Shown here: positions 6,601 to 13,142 of the stretch, piece after piece
Layout of the letters: each line of letters starts with the position of its first letter
Numbering within the stretch: position 1 is the first letter of the stretch
DNA from: JAWXUT01 sp044426075
GTDB lineage: Bacteria; Bacillota; Clostridia; Christensenellales; DTU072
Reading direction: 5' to 3'
Length of the DNA stretch: 13,142 bases
Assembly: GCA_044426075.1 (NCBI GenBank)
Contig: JAWXUT010000039.1
Location: 1 to 13,142, forward strand
The notes under the pieces: generated by a model
What the model saw: only the letters and a program-made list of their open reading frames with translations
The model's database searches: none
Told to the model about the DNA's origin: nothing
Program-made: the position numbers and the translations under genes

Positions 6601-7059
6601 ATGAAGTGTCCATTTTGCAATTGTACAGAAAGTAAAGTAATTGACAGTCGTGTGAGCGAAGATAGTTCAAACATCAGACGCAGACGAGAGTGCGTTGGCT
6701 GCAACAAGCGCTATACTACATACGAAAAGATAGAAGTTGTGCCAATACTAGTTGTAAAAAGCAACGGTAATAGGCAAGCATTTGACCCAATGAAGATTAA
6801 AATAGGCATCATAAAGGCGTGCGAAAAGCGTACTGTTCCTATGGCAAAAATAGATGAACTTGTAGTTGATATTGAAAAACAAATTATGAATACAATGGCT
6901 CAAGAGATTTCAAGCAAAAAAGTAGGCGAATTTGTTATGGAAGGTATTAAAAAACTTGACCAAGTTGCATATGTAAGGTTTGCATCAATCCACAGAGAAT
7001 TTAAAGATATTAATCAACTTTATGAAGAAATAGAAGAAATGATTAACAAAAGGAAATAA
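6601..7059 (+). CDS. nrdR: Transcriptional repressor NrdR
   Basis: NrdR is a nucleotide-sensing repressor of ribonucleotide reductase genes. The 152 residues have the full family layout. The N-terminal zinc ribbon has paired cysteines CPFC (3–6) and CVGC (31–34), with the DSR and NIRRRREC segment between them. KRYTTYEKIE (36–45) follows. An ATP-cone domain (about 49–139) then binds ATP or dATP and begins VVKSNGNRQAFDPMKI. The length equals the usual 150 or so. GAGGTG precedes the ATG. Its stop overlaps the start of the next gene by one base (TAATG), implying coupled translation. nrdR downstream of ftsZ and sigG is a common clostridial arrangement. No ribonucleotide reductase gene is in the window. 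Confidence 0.96.
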   Translation: MKCPFCNCTESKVIDSRVSEDSSNIRRRRECVGCNKRYTTYEKIEVVPILVVKSNGNRQAFDPMKIKIGIIKACEKRTVPMAKIDELVVDIEKQIMNTMAQEISSKKVGEFVMEGIKKLDQVAYVRFASIHREFKDINQLYEEIEEMINKRK

Positions 7060-7895
7060 TGAAAAAATTTATATACAGAGGAAGTGACATCAAACTTACA
7101 AAGCATTTGGCGGTTGTTATGCCAGAATTAAGTTACAGATACTTAATGGAGTTGCTTAGGCTAAAGGATGTAAAGATTAACGGCAAAAGAGTATCTAAGG
7201 ATACAATTTTAAAGTCTGGTGACAGTATAGAGGTTTATGCTCGTGAAGATAAGCTTATTAAGTTCACCCCAAAAATTGTATTTGAAGATACAAAAGTACT
7301 CATAACACATAAGCCAAGAAGTATATCATCTGAGGATTATCAAGATGCAATTAACAAGTATTATGAATCTGAATATGTGTTGGCGCATAGGCTTGATACA
7401 AACACAGAAGGATTGTTGATTTTTGCAAAGGATGTGGGAACTTTTGATGCATTGGTAATAGGATTTAAAGCGGGTGCTGTAATTAAAAGGTATCTTGCCG
7501 AAGTTAATGGATCATTAAATAAAGAAGGTATTTTAAAGGCATATCTTAAAAAGGATAGCGACACCGCAACGGTTGCTGTATTCAACAAACAAGTAGACGG
7601 GTCTGAAGAAATTATAACTGAAGTTAAGCCAATTTTGCATTTAAACAACTCAACTATTGTAGAAGTTAGATTGCACACTGGCAAAACACATCAAATTCGT
7701 GCACATCTTGCACACATCAAGTATCCCATAGTTGGTGATCCTAAATATGGAGATTACAAAGCAAATCGCAGCCACAGTGCAAAAAGGCAACGTTTGTCTG
7801 CATATAAATTGAACTTCAACTTTATTAAGAGTTCGCCATTATTCTACTTAAATGAAATTAGCTTAGAAACAAGCGCTGATTTTTATAAAATTTAA
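7059..7895 (+). CDS. RluA-family 23S rRNA/tRNA pseudouridine synthase with S4 domain
   Basis: The protein isomerises uridine to pseudouridine in structured RNA, most likely 23S rRNA; the exact position cannot be read from the sequence. The 278 residues begin with an S4-like RNA-binding domain (about 13–62: LTKHLAVVMPELSYRYLMELLRLKDV, then VKINGKRV). The catalytic domain has the family motif HRLDTNTEGLLIFAK (110–124), with catalytic Asp113. It ends with HTGKTHQIRAHLAHIKYPIVGDPKYG, the second conserved RluA-type motif. The usual VHRLDKDTSG reads AHRLDTNTEG, a mild variant. The start overlaps the nrdR stop by one base and AAAGGA lies just upstream. A strong hairpin terminator follows. RluD/RluC-type naming would be only a guess, so no symbol is given. 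Confidence 0.92.
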   Translation: MKKFIYRGSDIKLTKHLAVVMPELSYRYLMELLRLKDVKINGKRVSKDTILKSGDSIEVYAREDKLIKFTPKIVFEDTKVLITHKPRSISSEDYQDAINKYYESEYVLAHRLDTNTEGLLIFAKDVGTFDALVIGFKAGAVIKRYLAEVNGSLNKEGILKAYLKKDSDTATVAVFNKQVDGSEEIITEVKPILHLNNSTIVEVRLHTGKTHQIRAHLAHIKYPIVGDPKYGDYKANRSHSAKRQRLSAYKLNFNFIKSSPLFYLNEISLETSADFYKI

Positions 7896-7915
7896 CAACA
7901 AAATATAACACATTT

Positions 7916-7964
7916 AGACAACTTCCGCATATATTATATGAAACGGGGGTTGTCTTATTTTTTT
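7916..7964 (+). terminator. Rho-independent terminator after the pseudouridine synthase gene, overlapping the sigK start
   Basis: AGACAACTTCCG (7916–7927) pairs fully, allowing G-U pairs, with CGGGGGTTGTCT (7944–7955). Inside, CATAT (7928–7932) can pair with ATATG (7936–7940). Seven T residues (7958–7964) follow after TTA. The last two T residues belong to the TTG start codon of sigK. It ends the nrdR unit 20 bases after its last stop. Confidence 0.85.
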
Positions 7965-8658
7965 GGAAGGATTGTTTGCTGTAATAAGTAATATAATATT
8001 GTTCACATCGCGGATTGAAAATAACAATTCATTCCCACAACCTCTTTCGCAAGAAAAAGAAAAGGAGTATCTGGAACTTTTTAAAAATGGCGATATTGGT
8101 GCGCGAAACATATTAGTCAAGCATAATTTGCGTTTAGTGGCATATATTGCAAAAAAATATACCAATCATCCCGACCAAGAGGAGTTAATATCAGTAGGCA
8201 CGGTTGGGCTCATTAAGGCAATAAATACATATAAGGGCGGGCACGGCACACAACTTGCCACATATGCTAGTCGTTGCATAGAAAATGAAATTTTAATGAC
8301 AATGCGTAGCCAAAAGAAGCTGCAAAACAACATATCAATTTATGAATCAGTTGGTAGCGATAAAGACGGCAATGAAATGCTATTGATAGATTTACTTAGC
8401 ATTGATGAAGAAACCGTATACAGCAAACTTGAAACTGATATGGTTAAAAGAACAATAGCAAATATAATAAACAAATATTTAGATGCAAGAGAGAGGCAAA
8501 TTGTAAGGCTCCGTTTCGGATTAGAAAACGGGGAGGCGCTAACGCAACAAGAGGTTAGTGAGAAGCTAGGGATTTCGCGTTCGTATGTTTCACGGTTGGA
8601 AAAAGTTATAATGGAAAAAATGCAAAATGCCATTAAAAAAGAAAATATTGAGCTTTAA
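7963..8658 (+). CDS. sigK: Sporulation sigma factor SigK (pro-form), late mother cell
   Basis: SigK governs late mother-cell genes for coat and cortex; it is made as a precursor and, in Bacillus, cut by SpoIVFB. The 231 residues carry the diagnostic NNSFPQPLS (21–29; NNAFPQPLS in Bacillus) after a hydrophobic pro-sequence of about 17 residues (EGLFAVISNIILFTSRI). Region 2 includes NLRLVAYIAKKY (55–66), ELISVGTVGLIKAI (74–87) and LATYASRCIENEIL (98–111). YESVGSDKDGNEMLLIDLL (127–145) is also SigK-like. Region 4 has TQQEVSEKLGISRSYVSRLEK (194–214). The TTG start is chosen because GLFAV aligns with Bacillus GVFAA. There is no good ribosome site: GGGGG is 13 bases away and GGAAGG lies within the first codons. 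The gene is uninterrupted, with no skin-type element. Confidence 0.92.
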   Translation: MEGLFAVISNIILFTSRIENNNSFPQPLSQEKEKEYLELFKNGDIGARNILVKHNLRLVAYIAKKYTNHPDQEELISVGTVGLIKAINTYKGGHGTQLATYASRCIENEILMTMRSQKKLQNNISIYESVGSDKDGNEMLLIDLLSIDEETVYSKLETDMVKRTIANIINKYLDARERQIVRLRFGLENGEALTQQEVSEKLGISRSYVSRLEKVIMEKMQNAIKKENIEL

Positions 8659-8668
8659 TAATAAAAAA

Positions 8669-8690
8669 AACACCCTAAGGTGTTGTTTTT
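8669..8690. terminator. Bidirectional terminator between convergent sigK and rnpB
   Basis: AACACC (8669–8674), loop CTAA, GGTGTT (8679–8684). On the plus strand G and TTTTT (8686–8690) follow. On the minus strand the stem is followed by a long U run, the complement of the A tract at 8663–8670. One hairpin can thus end both sigK and rnpB. The minus-strand direction has the better T run. Confidence 0.85.
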
Positions 8691-9006
8691 AAGTCCGTCT
8701 ATAAGCCGAGTTCTGTATTAAATGGTCATCTGTCTAGACAAATAGTCACCTAAGTGTTCAAGCGATTGAGGTGCCAGGCGGGAACCTATAGGCACTTTTC
8801 TCTTGCATCAAGTGGGGTTTACACAGCCAATTTTGTTGCCAAACTGCTGGTGCGCTCTTACCGCACCTTTCCACCCTTACAACACAATGTGTTGCGGTTT
8901 ATTTCTGTTGCACTATCCTTGGAGTCGCCTCCAGCAGGAGTTACCTGCCACTCTCCCTGTGATGCTCGGACTTTCCTCACCTTGCGGTGCGACCATCTGG
9001 CGAACT
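8691..9006 (-). ncRNA. rnpB: RNase P RNA, bacterial type A
   Basis: This is the catalytic RNA that matures the 5' end of tRNA precursors with the protein RnpA. Read on the minus strand it holds the conserved blocks in order: GAGGAAAGTCCGAGC near the 5' end, CACAGG and GGCAGGTAAC, ACAGAAATAAACCGC, AAGGGTGGAAAGGTGCGG followed by GTAAGAGCGCACC, GTAAACCCCAC, and the closing ACAGAACTCGGCTTATAGAC. AGTTCG at the 5' end (9006) pairs with CGGACT at the 3' end as helix P1, which fixes both ends. The length is about 316 bases. The block pattern fits ancestral type A, not the Bacillus type B. The L15 loop reads GUGUAAACCCC where GGGUAAACCCC is common. Plus-strand open frames here are antisense shadows. 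Confidence 0.95.
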
Positions 9007-9012
9007 ATATAT

Positions 9013-9040
9013 ATTGTATCACATATATAGAAAAAAGCAA
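9013..9040 (-). promoter_or_regulatory. Sigma-A promoter of rnpB
   Basis: On the minus strand TTGCTT (9040–9035) and TACAAT (9018–9013) are 16 bases apart. TACAAT is directly preceded by TGA, an extended -10. The expected start, seven bases after the -10, is 9006, exactly the base predicted as the 5' end of RNase P RNA by helix P1. Confidence 0.75.
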
Positions 9041-9045
9041 GCATT

Positions 9046-9082
9046 TTGAATATATTGACAAAATTCTGTGCATAATCTTGCT
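9046..9082 (+). promoter_or_regulatory. Leader region of the glucan synthase gene, no ribosome site, possible -10
   Basis: TTGAAT (9046–9051) and TTGACA (9055–9060) could be -35 boxes, and CATAAT (9071–9076) a -10. The spacings are poor, 19 and 10 bases. If CATAAT is used, transcription begins at about 9083, the A of the ATG. No Shine-Dalgarno sequence lies before the ATG. Confidence 0.3.
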
Positions 9083-12000
9083 ATGTTTATAGTTATATTT
9101 TTTGTATTAATAATTATTTTATCCACAACTATTGTTTTTAGACCTAGTGTCAAGTTAGAAACGCATGTGATAAAAGATTTAAATGTTGATGACTTTGTTG
9201 CGGGTGTTAGGGCGCTTGCCAGAACGTCGCGGCTTGTTTCACGCGGAAAAGGTGTTGGAATAAGGCAGCTATATCCCGCATTGCAAAAGGCGTATCGCAA
9301 TATAGACAAAAAGCGTGCAAAAAACAAGCCATTAATGGAGAGCGAAAGGTGGTATTATGAAAATTTATATCATGTAAAAAGATATATCGATAATTTTAAT
9401 AGCAAGGTGTTTTTGGGGCTTCCATATGTTAAAAATGAAATTAGGGTGCTTGTTTTTGCTAGATTTATAGTAGAAAACAGCAAAAATGGATTGAACTATT
9501 CTCGTATAAAAACAGCTGTAGACACTTATAATAGAGAATCTCAATTGACACTAGCTGAAATTCTTGCGCTTCCCGATGCAATAAAATTTGTACTAACTGA
9601 ACACGTTTATATACTGGCAAAGCGCTTCAAGCACGCCGACAAAATGCGAAAATATGGCTCAAATGGTGTAGTTGATACAAAATTATTTGACAGTGATATA
9701 TATTTAAATACAGCGCTAAAATCACATGCGCGCGATGCAATTTTGCGTGAATTGCTGAATTTTCAAATAGATGAATCCGCAATTAAAATAAACTATGCTA
9801 TGTCTGTTGCTGAAACTACCAAAATAGCTTCATTTTTGTTTGAAAGTATGCGAGAAGTAACTAGAACCTTAACTCACGCAAAGTTATTGCCGCTTGTAAT
9901 AATAGATAGACAATTGGTAGCAGAAATTACCGATTATGACAAAATGAGTATGAACACAAGGTTTATTTATTTGCAGAGGATAGCAGACATTGCAGAAAAA
10001 TTGAATGCATCTGAAATGCTCGTAACAACAAAATTGATAAAGATTGCGGAATACAACAGTAAAGATATAGGTGTAATTTTGTGCGAACACACAAGTGCGC
10101 TTTGCAACAACATAAAATATGGCATCAAATTAAAGTTATTTAAACCAAAGGGCTATGTAAAAAACGAGTGGTGTTATATTGCGATAGAATGGCTTGCGAC
10201 AATAGCGCTATCAATTGCGTCTAGCTTTGTTTTTGATAGTTGGTGGGTAGGTTTTGTTTCTGCTGCACCTATATTTATGCTTGTTGATTGCATATTAAAC
10301 AACTTTTTAAACGATAATGTTGCAAAAAGACCATTATTTTGCATGAATAGGACTAATGTTCCGGCAGAACTTGCAACAATGGTGGTTGTGTCTGAATACA
10401 TCTCGTCAGAGGCCGCTATGATAAAAGCGATTGAGCACATAAGGGTGATTCAAGCAGTAAATGACGACCCAAATATAACGGTTGCGTTGCTTGTTGACTT
10501 AAAACAAGCAGATAGCGCGACTATTTTGGAGGACTCTGCAATTTTAGCTGCAGCAAAGCAAGTAGAAAATGAAAATAATATTGTAATTTACATCAGAAAG
10601 CGTAGGGAGATCGGCGGAAAATTTGTTGCATATGAGCGCAAAAGGGGTGCAATAATGGCGTTGGTTAGGCACGCACAGACGGGCATTACAGAAGATTTTT
10701 TGTATATTTCGCACAATACGCACCACTCACCCAAATATATGCTTACGCTTGATGCGGATAATGTTACAAATATAAATGGTGTACGTGACGCTGTAAATAT
10801 AATCAGTCACCCTGCGAATTCGCAATTTGACCTAATTTCTTTGCGAGCAAGAACAAATAACTATAGTTTGTTGACAAAATATAGTCGTTTTATGTCGGAA
10901 GACTGTGGTTTTGAGGCTTATCCAAATTATTCTGGGCTATATTACACGTTGTTCAAGCGCGATGTTTATTGTGGCAAGGGAATATTTAATGTTAGCGAAT
11001 TTTATAAAAAACTAAGCGATATCATCCCACAAAACAAGGTTTTAAGTCACGATATTTTAGAGGGAGCTATATTGGAAACCACCTCAGCTTCTGTTGTGTA
11101 TGAAGATGCACCGCGGAACTTCGTAAGTGATATGGAGAGGAAAAGGCGTTGGGGGAGAGGCGATGTGCAGTTGTTGCCATTTTTGTCGCATAGTTGGGTG
11201 TGTGACAATGGTGTCAAATATAAATCTGAAATTAGCCCAATATATAGGCAAATTATGGTCAAAAATGTGCTAAATCTAGTTGCTCCGCTTGCTATTTTGA
11301 TTATAGGGATAGCGAGTTTAGTTGTGGGTAGTGGGATTGCTGTGTTGTTTTTGGCACTAACATGTGGCGGATTGGTGGTAAGTTTAGTTGAAAATCTACG
11401 AAGAACAATTTTACAAGCAGAGCGCTGGCATTATTTTTTCAAACGTGCAATCAGCTATATTCTGCACACGGCATACAATATTATAAAGATTCCTTATGAT
11501 GCACTCAATGGATTGTGTATAATTATAGGCACATTGCTTAAGATGATTGCAAAAGGTGATATGTTGCAGTGGAAGCCCTACAGTGACAGCCAAAGCCACA
11601 GTGGAAAGTTTATAAATGAAGTTGGACTATCTTTGTTGGTGGTGCCAATTGTGGGCAGCATATTATTGTTAAATGGAATTGTGTCATATATATTAATATC
11701 CTTCTGGGTGGTTCAGATACTTGCAACTCTTGCGCTGTATTATAGTGGGATTGAGCATAAAGAATGCGTTTTTTCTGAAATTGATAAAGAAAAACTGCGT
11801 AGTTATGCAGAGAACACGTATGAATATTTCCGCTTTATGCGCAATAATAGTGGGATAATAGCGGATAATTTGCAAATTAAGCCCTACAAAGGGCAATCCA
11901 CATATACATCCCCAACAAATATTGGGTTTCAATTGATTGCTGATTTATCTGCCTATTATTTAGGAATTATAAAGAAGGAAGAATTTATCTCCAGTGCGTC

Positions 12001-13142
12001 AGCTACAATAAATACAATAGAAAAGTTGGAAAAATGGCACGGAAATTTGTACAATTGGTACGATGTAAATACATTGAAGCCAACATCAATGTATGTTTCT
12101 AGCGTGGATAGCGGAAATTTGCTTGCGTGTTTAACGGCTCTCGTTGAATCCTTAAAAGAATGCAAAGAGTATGCAATTGTTAAAAAAATCAACAAAATAA
12201 TAGATGAATGCGATCTGTCTGCATTTTTGGATAGAGAAACCAATCTGTTTTATCTGGGATATGACGCTATAAATGAAAGCTTTGCGGGCCATTATGATCT
12301 TATGGCAAGCGAATCGCGCTTAATGAGCTTGATTTATATTGCAAAAACTGGTGAAGATGCGCATTGGCGTGCGTTGGGTAGAGACTTTACGAGCAAAAAA
12401 GGCAACACGTTGCTATCTTGGTCGGGAACAATGTTTGAATATTTAATGCCAGAGCTGTTTATAAATGCTCCAAAATATTCTTTGATTGGTAAATCCGTTA
12501 GAAATGCCGTTGCAATACAGATGTCTGAACGCACGCAAGGTGTGTTTGGTAGGTCGGAGTCGGGATATTATCAATTTGACAATAGCTTGAGTTATCAGTA
12601 TAAAGCGTTTGGGTGCAAAGCCCTAGCGCTTAGTGGTGCTGAGCAAAAGGATATCATATCTCCATATAGTAGTGCTATGATGTTGATGTACAAAGATAAA
12701 AAGGTAGTTGAAAATTTAAAGCGATTAGAAGAGGTAGGATGCAAGGAAAATGGGTTTATTGAAGCCGTTGATTTTGAAGGTGAGGTTAGAGTTGTTGATC
12801 AATATATGACGCACCACCAAGGAATGATAATGGCGAGCCTTTTGCAAGCACTATGTGACTGCAAGCTCAACAAACTAATGCTTAAAAATAGTAAAATTAA
12901 GGGTGTAAGTGTATTATTGACGGAATCAATGCTAGAAAACCGAAGCAGTGTATTAAATGGATATAAATCAACAAAAATCGACAAAATTAACAACAAGTAT
13001 TATAACAATATTCAAAACTTAGAATACTCTACGCAAGGCGCAGGGCTATCTGAAGTTGGATTAAAGGCGTTTTATGACCCATATGGCGGTGGATATTTAA
13101 TGTATGGCGATATAATTATAAATAGGTTTATTAGGGGTTGCG
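9083..13142 (+). CDS. Cyclic beta-1,2-glucan synthase family protein, N-terminal 1353 residues (3' end beyond window)
   Basis: Such proteins use UDP-glucose to make beta-1,2-glucans and cyclise them. Order: a membrane segment (1–19); a soluble part with LTLAEILALPDAIKFVLTEH, as in NdvB relatives; membrane segments (about 363–410); a GT84 glycosyltransferase core with LTLDADN (D557, D559), CGKGIFNVSEFY, LSHDILEGA (D657) and RRWGRGD (688–694); three hydrophobic blocks (about 725–770, 786–826, 847–890); and a glycoamylase-like domain (about 910–1290). The last shows SPTNIGFQL, WHGNLYNWYD (985–994), SSVDSGNL, WSGTMFEYLMP (1113–1123), RSESGYY and THHQGM; in characterised enzymes it does cyclization (GH189). 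The GH94-like C-terminus that trims chain length would follow; full members reach about 2800 residues. ATG 9083 gives the first membrane segment; GTG 9068 is an alternative. Neither has a ribosome site. The frame is open to the window end. Confidence 0.9.
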   Translation, partial: MFIVIFFVLIIILSTTIVFRPSVKLETHVIKDLNVDDFVAGVRALARTSRLVSRGKGVGIRQLYPALQKAYRNIDKKRAKNKPLMESERWYYENLYHVKRYIDNFNSKVFLGLPYVKNEIRVLVFARFIVENSKNGLNYSRIKTAVDTYNRESQLTLAEILALPDAIKFVLTEHVYILAKRFKHADKMRKYGSNGVVDTKLFDSDIYLNTALKSHARDAILRELLNFQIDESAIKINYAMSVAETTKIASFLFESMREVTRTLTHAKLLPLVIIDRQLVAEITDYDKMSMNTRFIYLQRIADIAEKLNASEMLVTTKLIKIAEYNSKDIGVILCEHTSALCNNIKYGIKLKLFKPKGYVKNEWCYIAIEWLATIALSIASSFVFDSWWVGFVSAAPIFMLVDCILNNFLNDNVAKRPLFCMNRTNVPAELATMVVVSEYISSEAAMIKAIEHIRVIQAVNDDPNITVALLVDLKQADSATILEDSAILAAAKQVENENNIVIYIRKRREIGGKFVAYERKRGAIMALVRHAQTGITEDFLYISHNTHHSPKYMLTLDADNVTNINGVRDAVNIISHPANSQFDLISLRARTNNYSLLTKYSRFMSEDCGFEAYPNYSGLYYTLFKRDVYCGKGIFNVSEFYKKLSDIIPQNKVLSHDILEGAILETTSASVVYEDAPRNFVSDMERKRRWGRGDVQLLPFLSHSWVCDNGVKYKSEISPIYRQIMVKNVLNLVAPLAILIIGIASLVVGSGIAVLFLALTCGGLVVSLVENLRRTILQAERWHYFFKRAISYILHTAYNIIKIPYDALNGLCIIIGTLLKMIAKGDMLQWKPYSDSQSHSGKFINEVGLSLLVVPIVGSILLLNGIVSYILISFWVVQILATLALYYSGIEHKECVFSEIDKEKLRSYAENTYEYFRFMRNNSGIIADNLQIKPYKGQSTYTSPTNIGFQLIADLSAYYLGIIKKEEFISSASATINTIEKLEKWHGNLYNWYDVNTLKPTSMYVSSVDSGNLLACLTALVESLKECKEYAIVKKINKIIDECDLSAFLDRETNLFYLGYDAINESFAGHYDLMASESRLMSLIYIAKTGEDAHWRALGRDFTSKKGNTLLSWSGTMFEYLMPELFINAPKYSLIGKSVRNAVAIQMSERTQGVFGRSESGYYQFDNSLSYQYKAFGCKALALSGAEQKDIISPYSSAMMLMYKDKKVVENLKRLEEVGCKENGFIEAVDFEGEVRVVDQYMTHHQGMIMASLLQALCDCKLNKLMLKNSKIKGVSVLLTESMLENRSSVLNGYKSTKIDKINNKYYNNIQNLEYSTQGAGLSEVGLKAFYDPYGGGYLMYGDIIINRFIRGC

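Noticed and set aside
7901..7935. SigE-type promoter for sigK with CATATATT as -10
   Set aside because: The -10 resemblance is fair, but the ATATA upstream is about 20 bases away, too far for a SigE -35, so it is kept only as an idea in the findings and not as a feature.
8754..9092. Plus-strand open frames of 112 and 75 codons
   Set aside because: They lie antisense to RNase P RNA, whose conserved blocks explain the sequence, and they resemble no protein family.
1..13142. CRISPR arrays, insertion sequences, tRNA genes, attachment sites
   Set aside because: I saw no direct repeat arrays, transposase frames, tRNA cloverleaf sequences or terminal repeats in the window.

Overview
The window reads as AT-rich chromosome of an endospore-forming Firmicute of the Clostridia type. 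It carries the division and sporulation cluster murA–ftsQ–ftsA–ftsZ–spoIIGA–sigE–sigG–ylmC–nrdR in its usual clostridial order. The RNase P RNA looks like type A, as in Clostridia, rather than the type B of Bacillus. Nearly everything is on the plus strand; rnpB is the exception. I cannot name a genus.

Region 1 (1–3800), cell wall and division: the C-terminal part of MurA, whose frame is broken at the window edge, then a short FtsQ/DivIB. A textbook sigma-A promoter (TTGACA, 17 bases, TATAAT) follows and drives a divergent FtsA and a normal FtsZ, which overlap. A strong terminator closes ftsZ.

Region 2 (3767–6131), early and forespore sigma factors: SpoIIGA is the membrane protease that activates pro-SigE. 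Its gene overlaps sigE. sigG follows, with a possible SigF/SigG-type promoter, then a terminator.

Region 3 (6197–8690): ylmC (PRC-barrel sporulation protein), nrdR (ribonucleotide reductase repressor, with its own promoter), an RluA-family pseudouridine synthase, a terminator, and an intact sigK with an N-terminal pro-sequence. SigE, SigG and SigK genes, three of the four compartment-specific sigma factors, therefore lie within about 4.1 kb.

Region 4 (8669–9082), no protein gene: a bidirectional terminator shared by sigK and rnpB, RNase P RNA on the minus strand with its promoter, and the short divergent region before the last gene.

Region 5 (9083–end): the first 1353 codons of a very large membrane protein of the cyclic beta-1,2-glucan synthase family. 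It has a GT84 glycosyltransferase part, membrane segments and a glycoamylase-like cyclization (GH189-type) domain. The C-terminal part, normally GH94-like, lies beyond the window.

Points most worth a second look: the murA frame break; the two sporulation genes spoIIGA and sigK, each starting with TTG directly after a terminator hairpin; the degenerate ATP-site motifs of FtsA; the absence of a ribosome site before the glucan synthase; and a variant L15 loop in RNase P RNA. I found no clearly undescribed multi-gene system, CRISPR array, transposon or tRNA.
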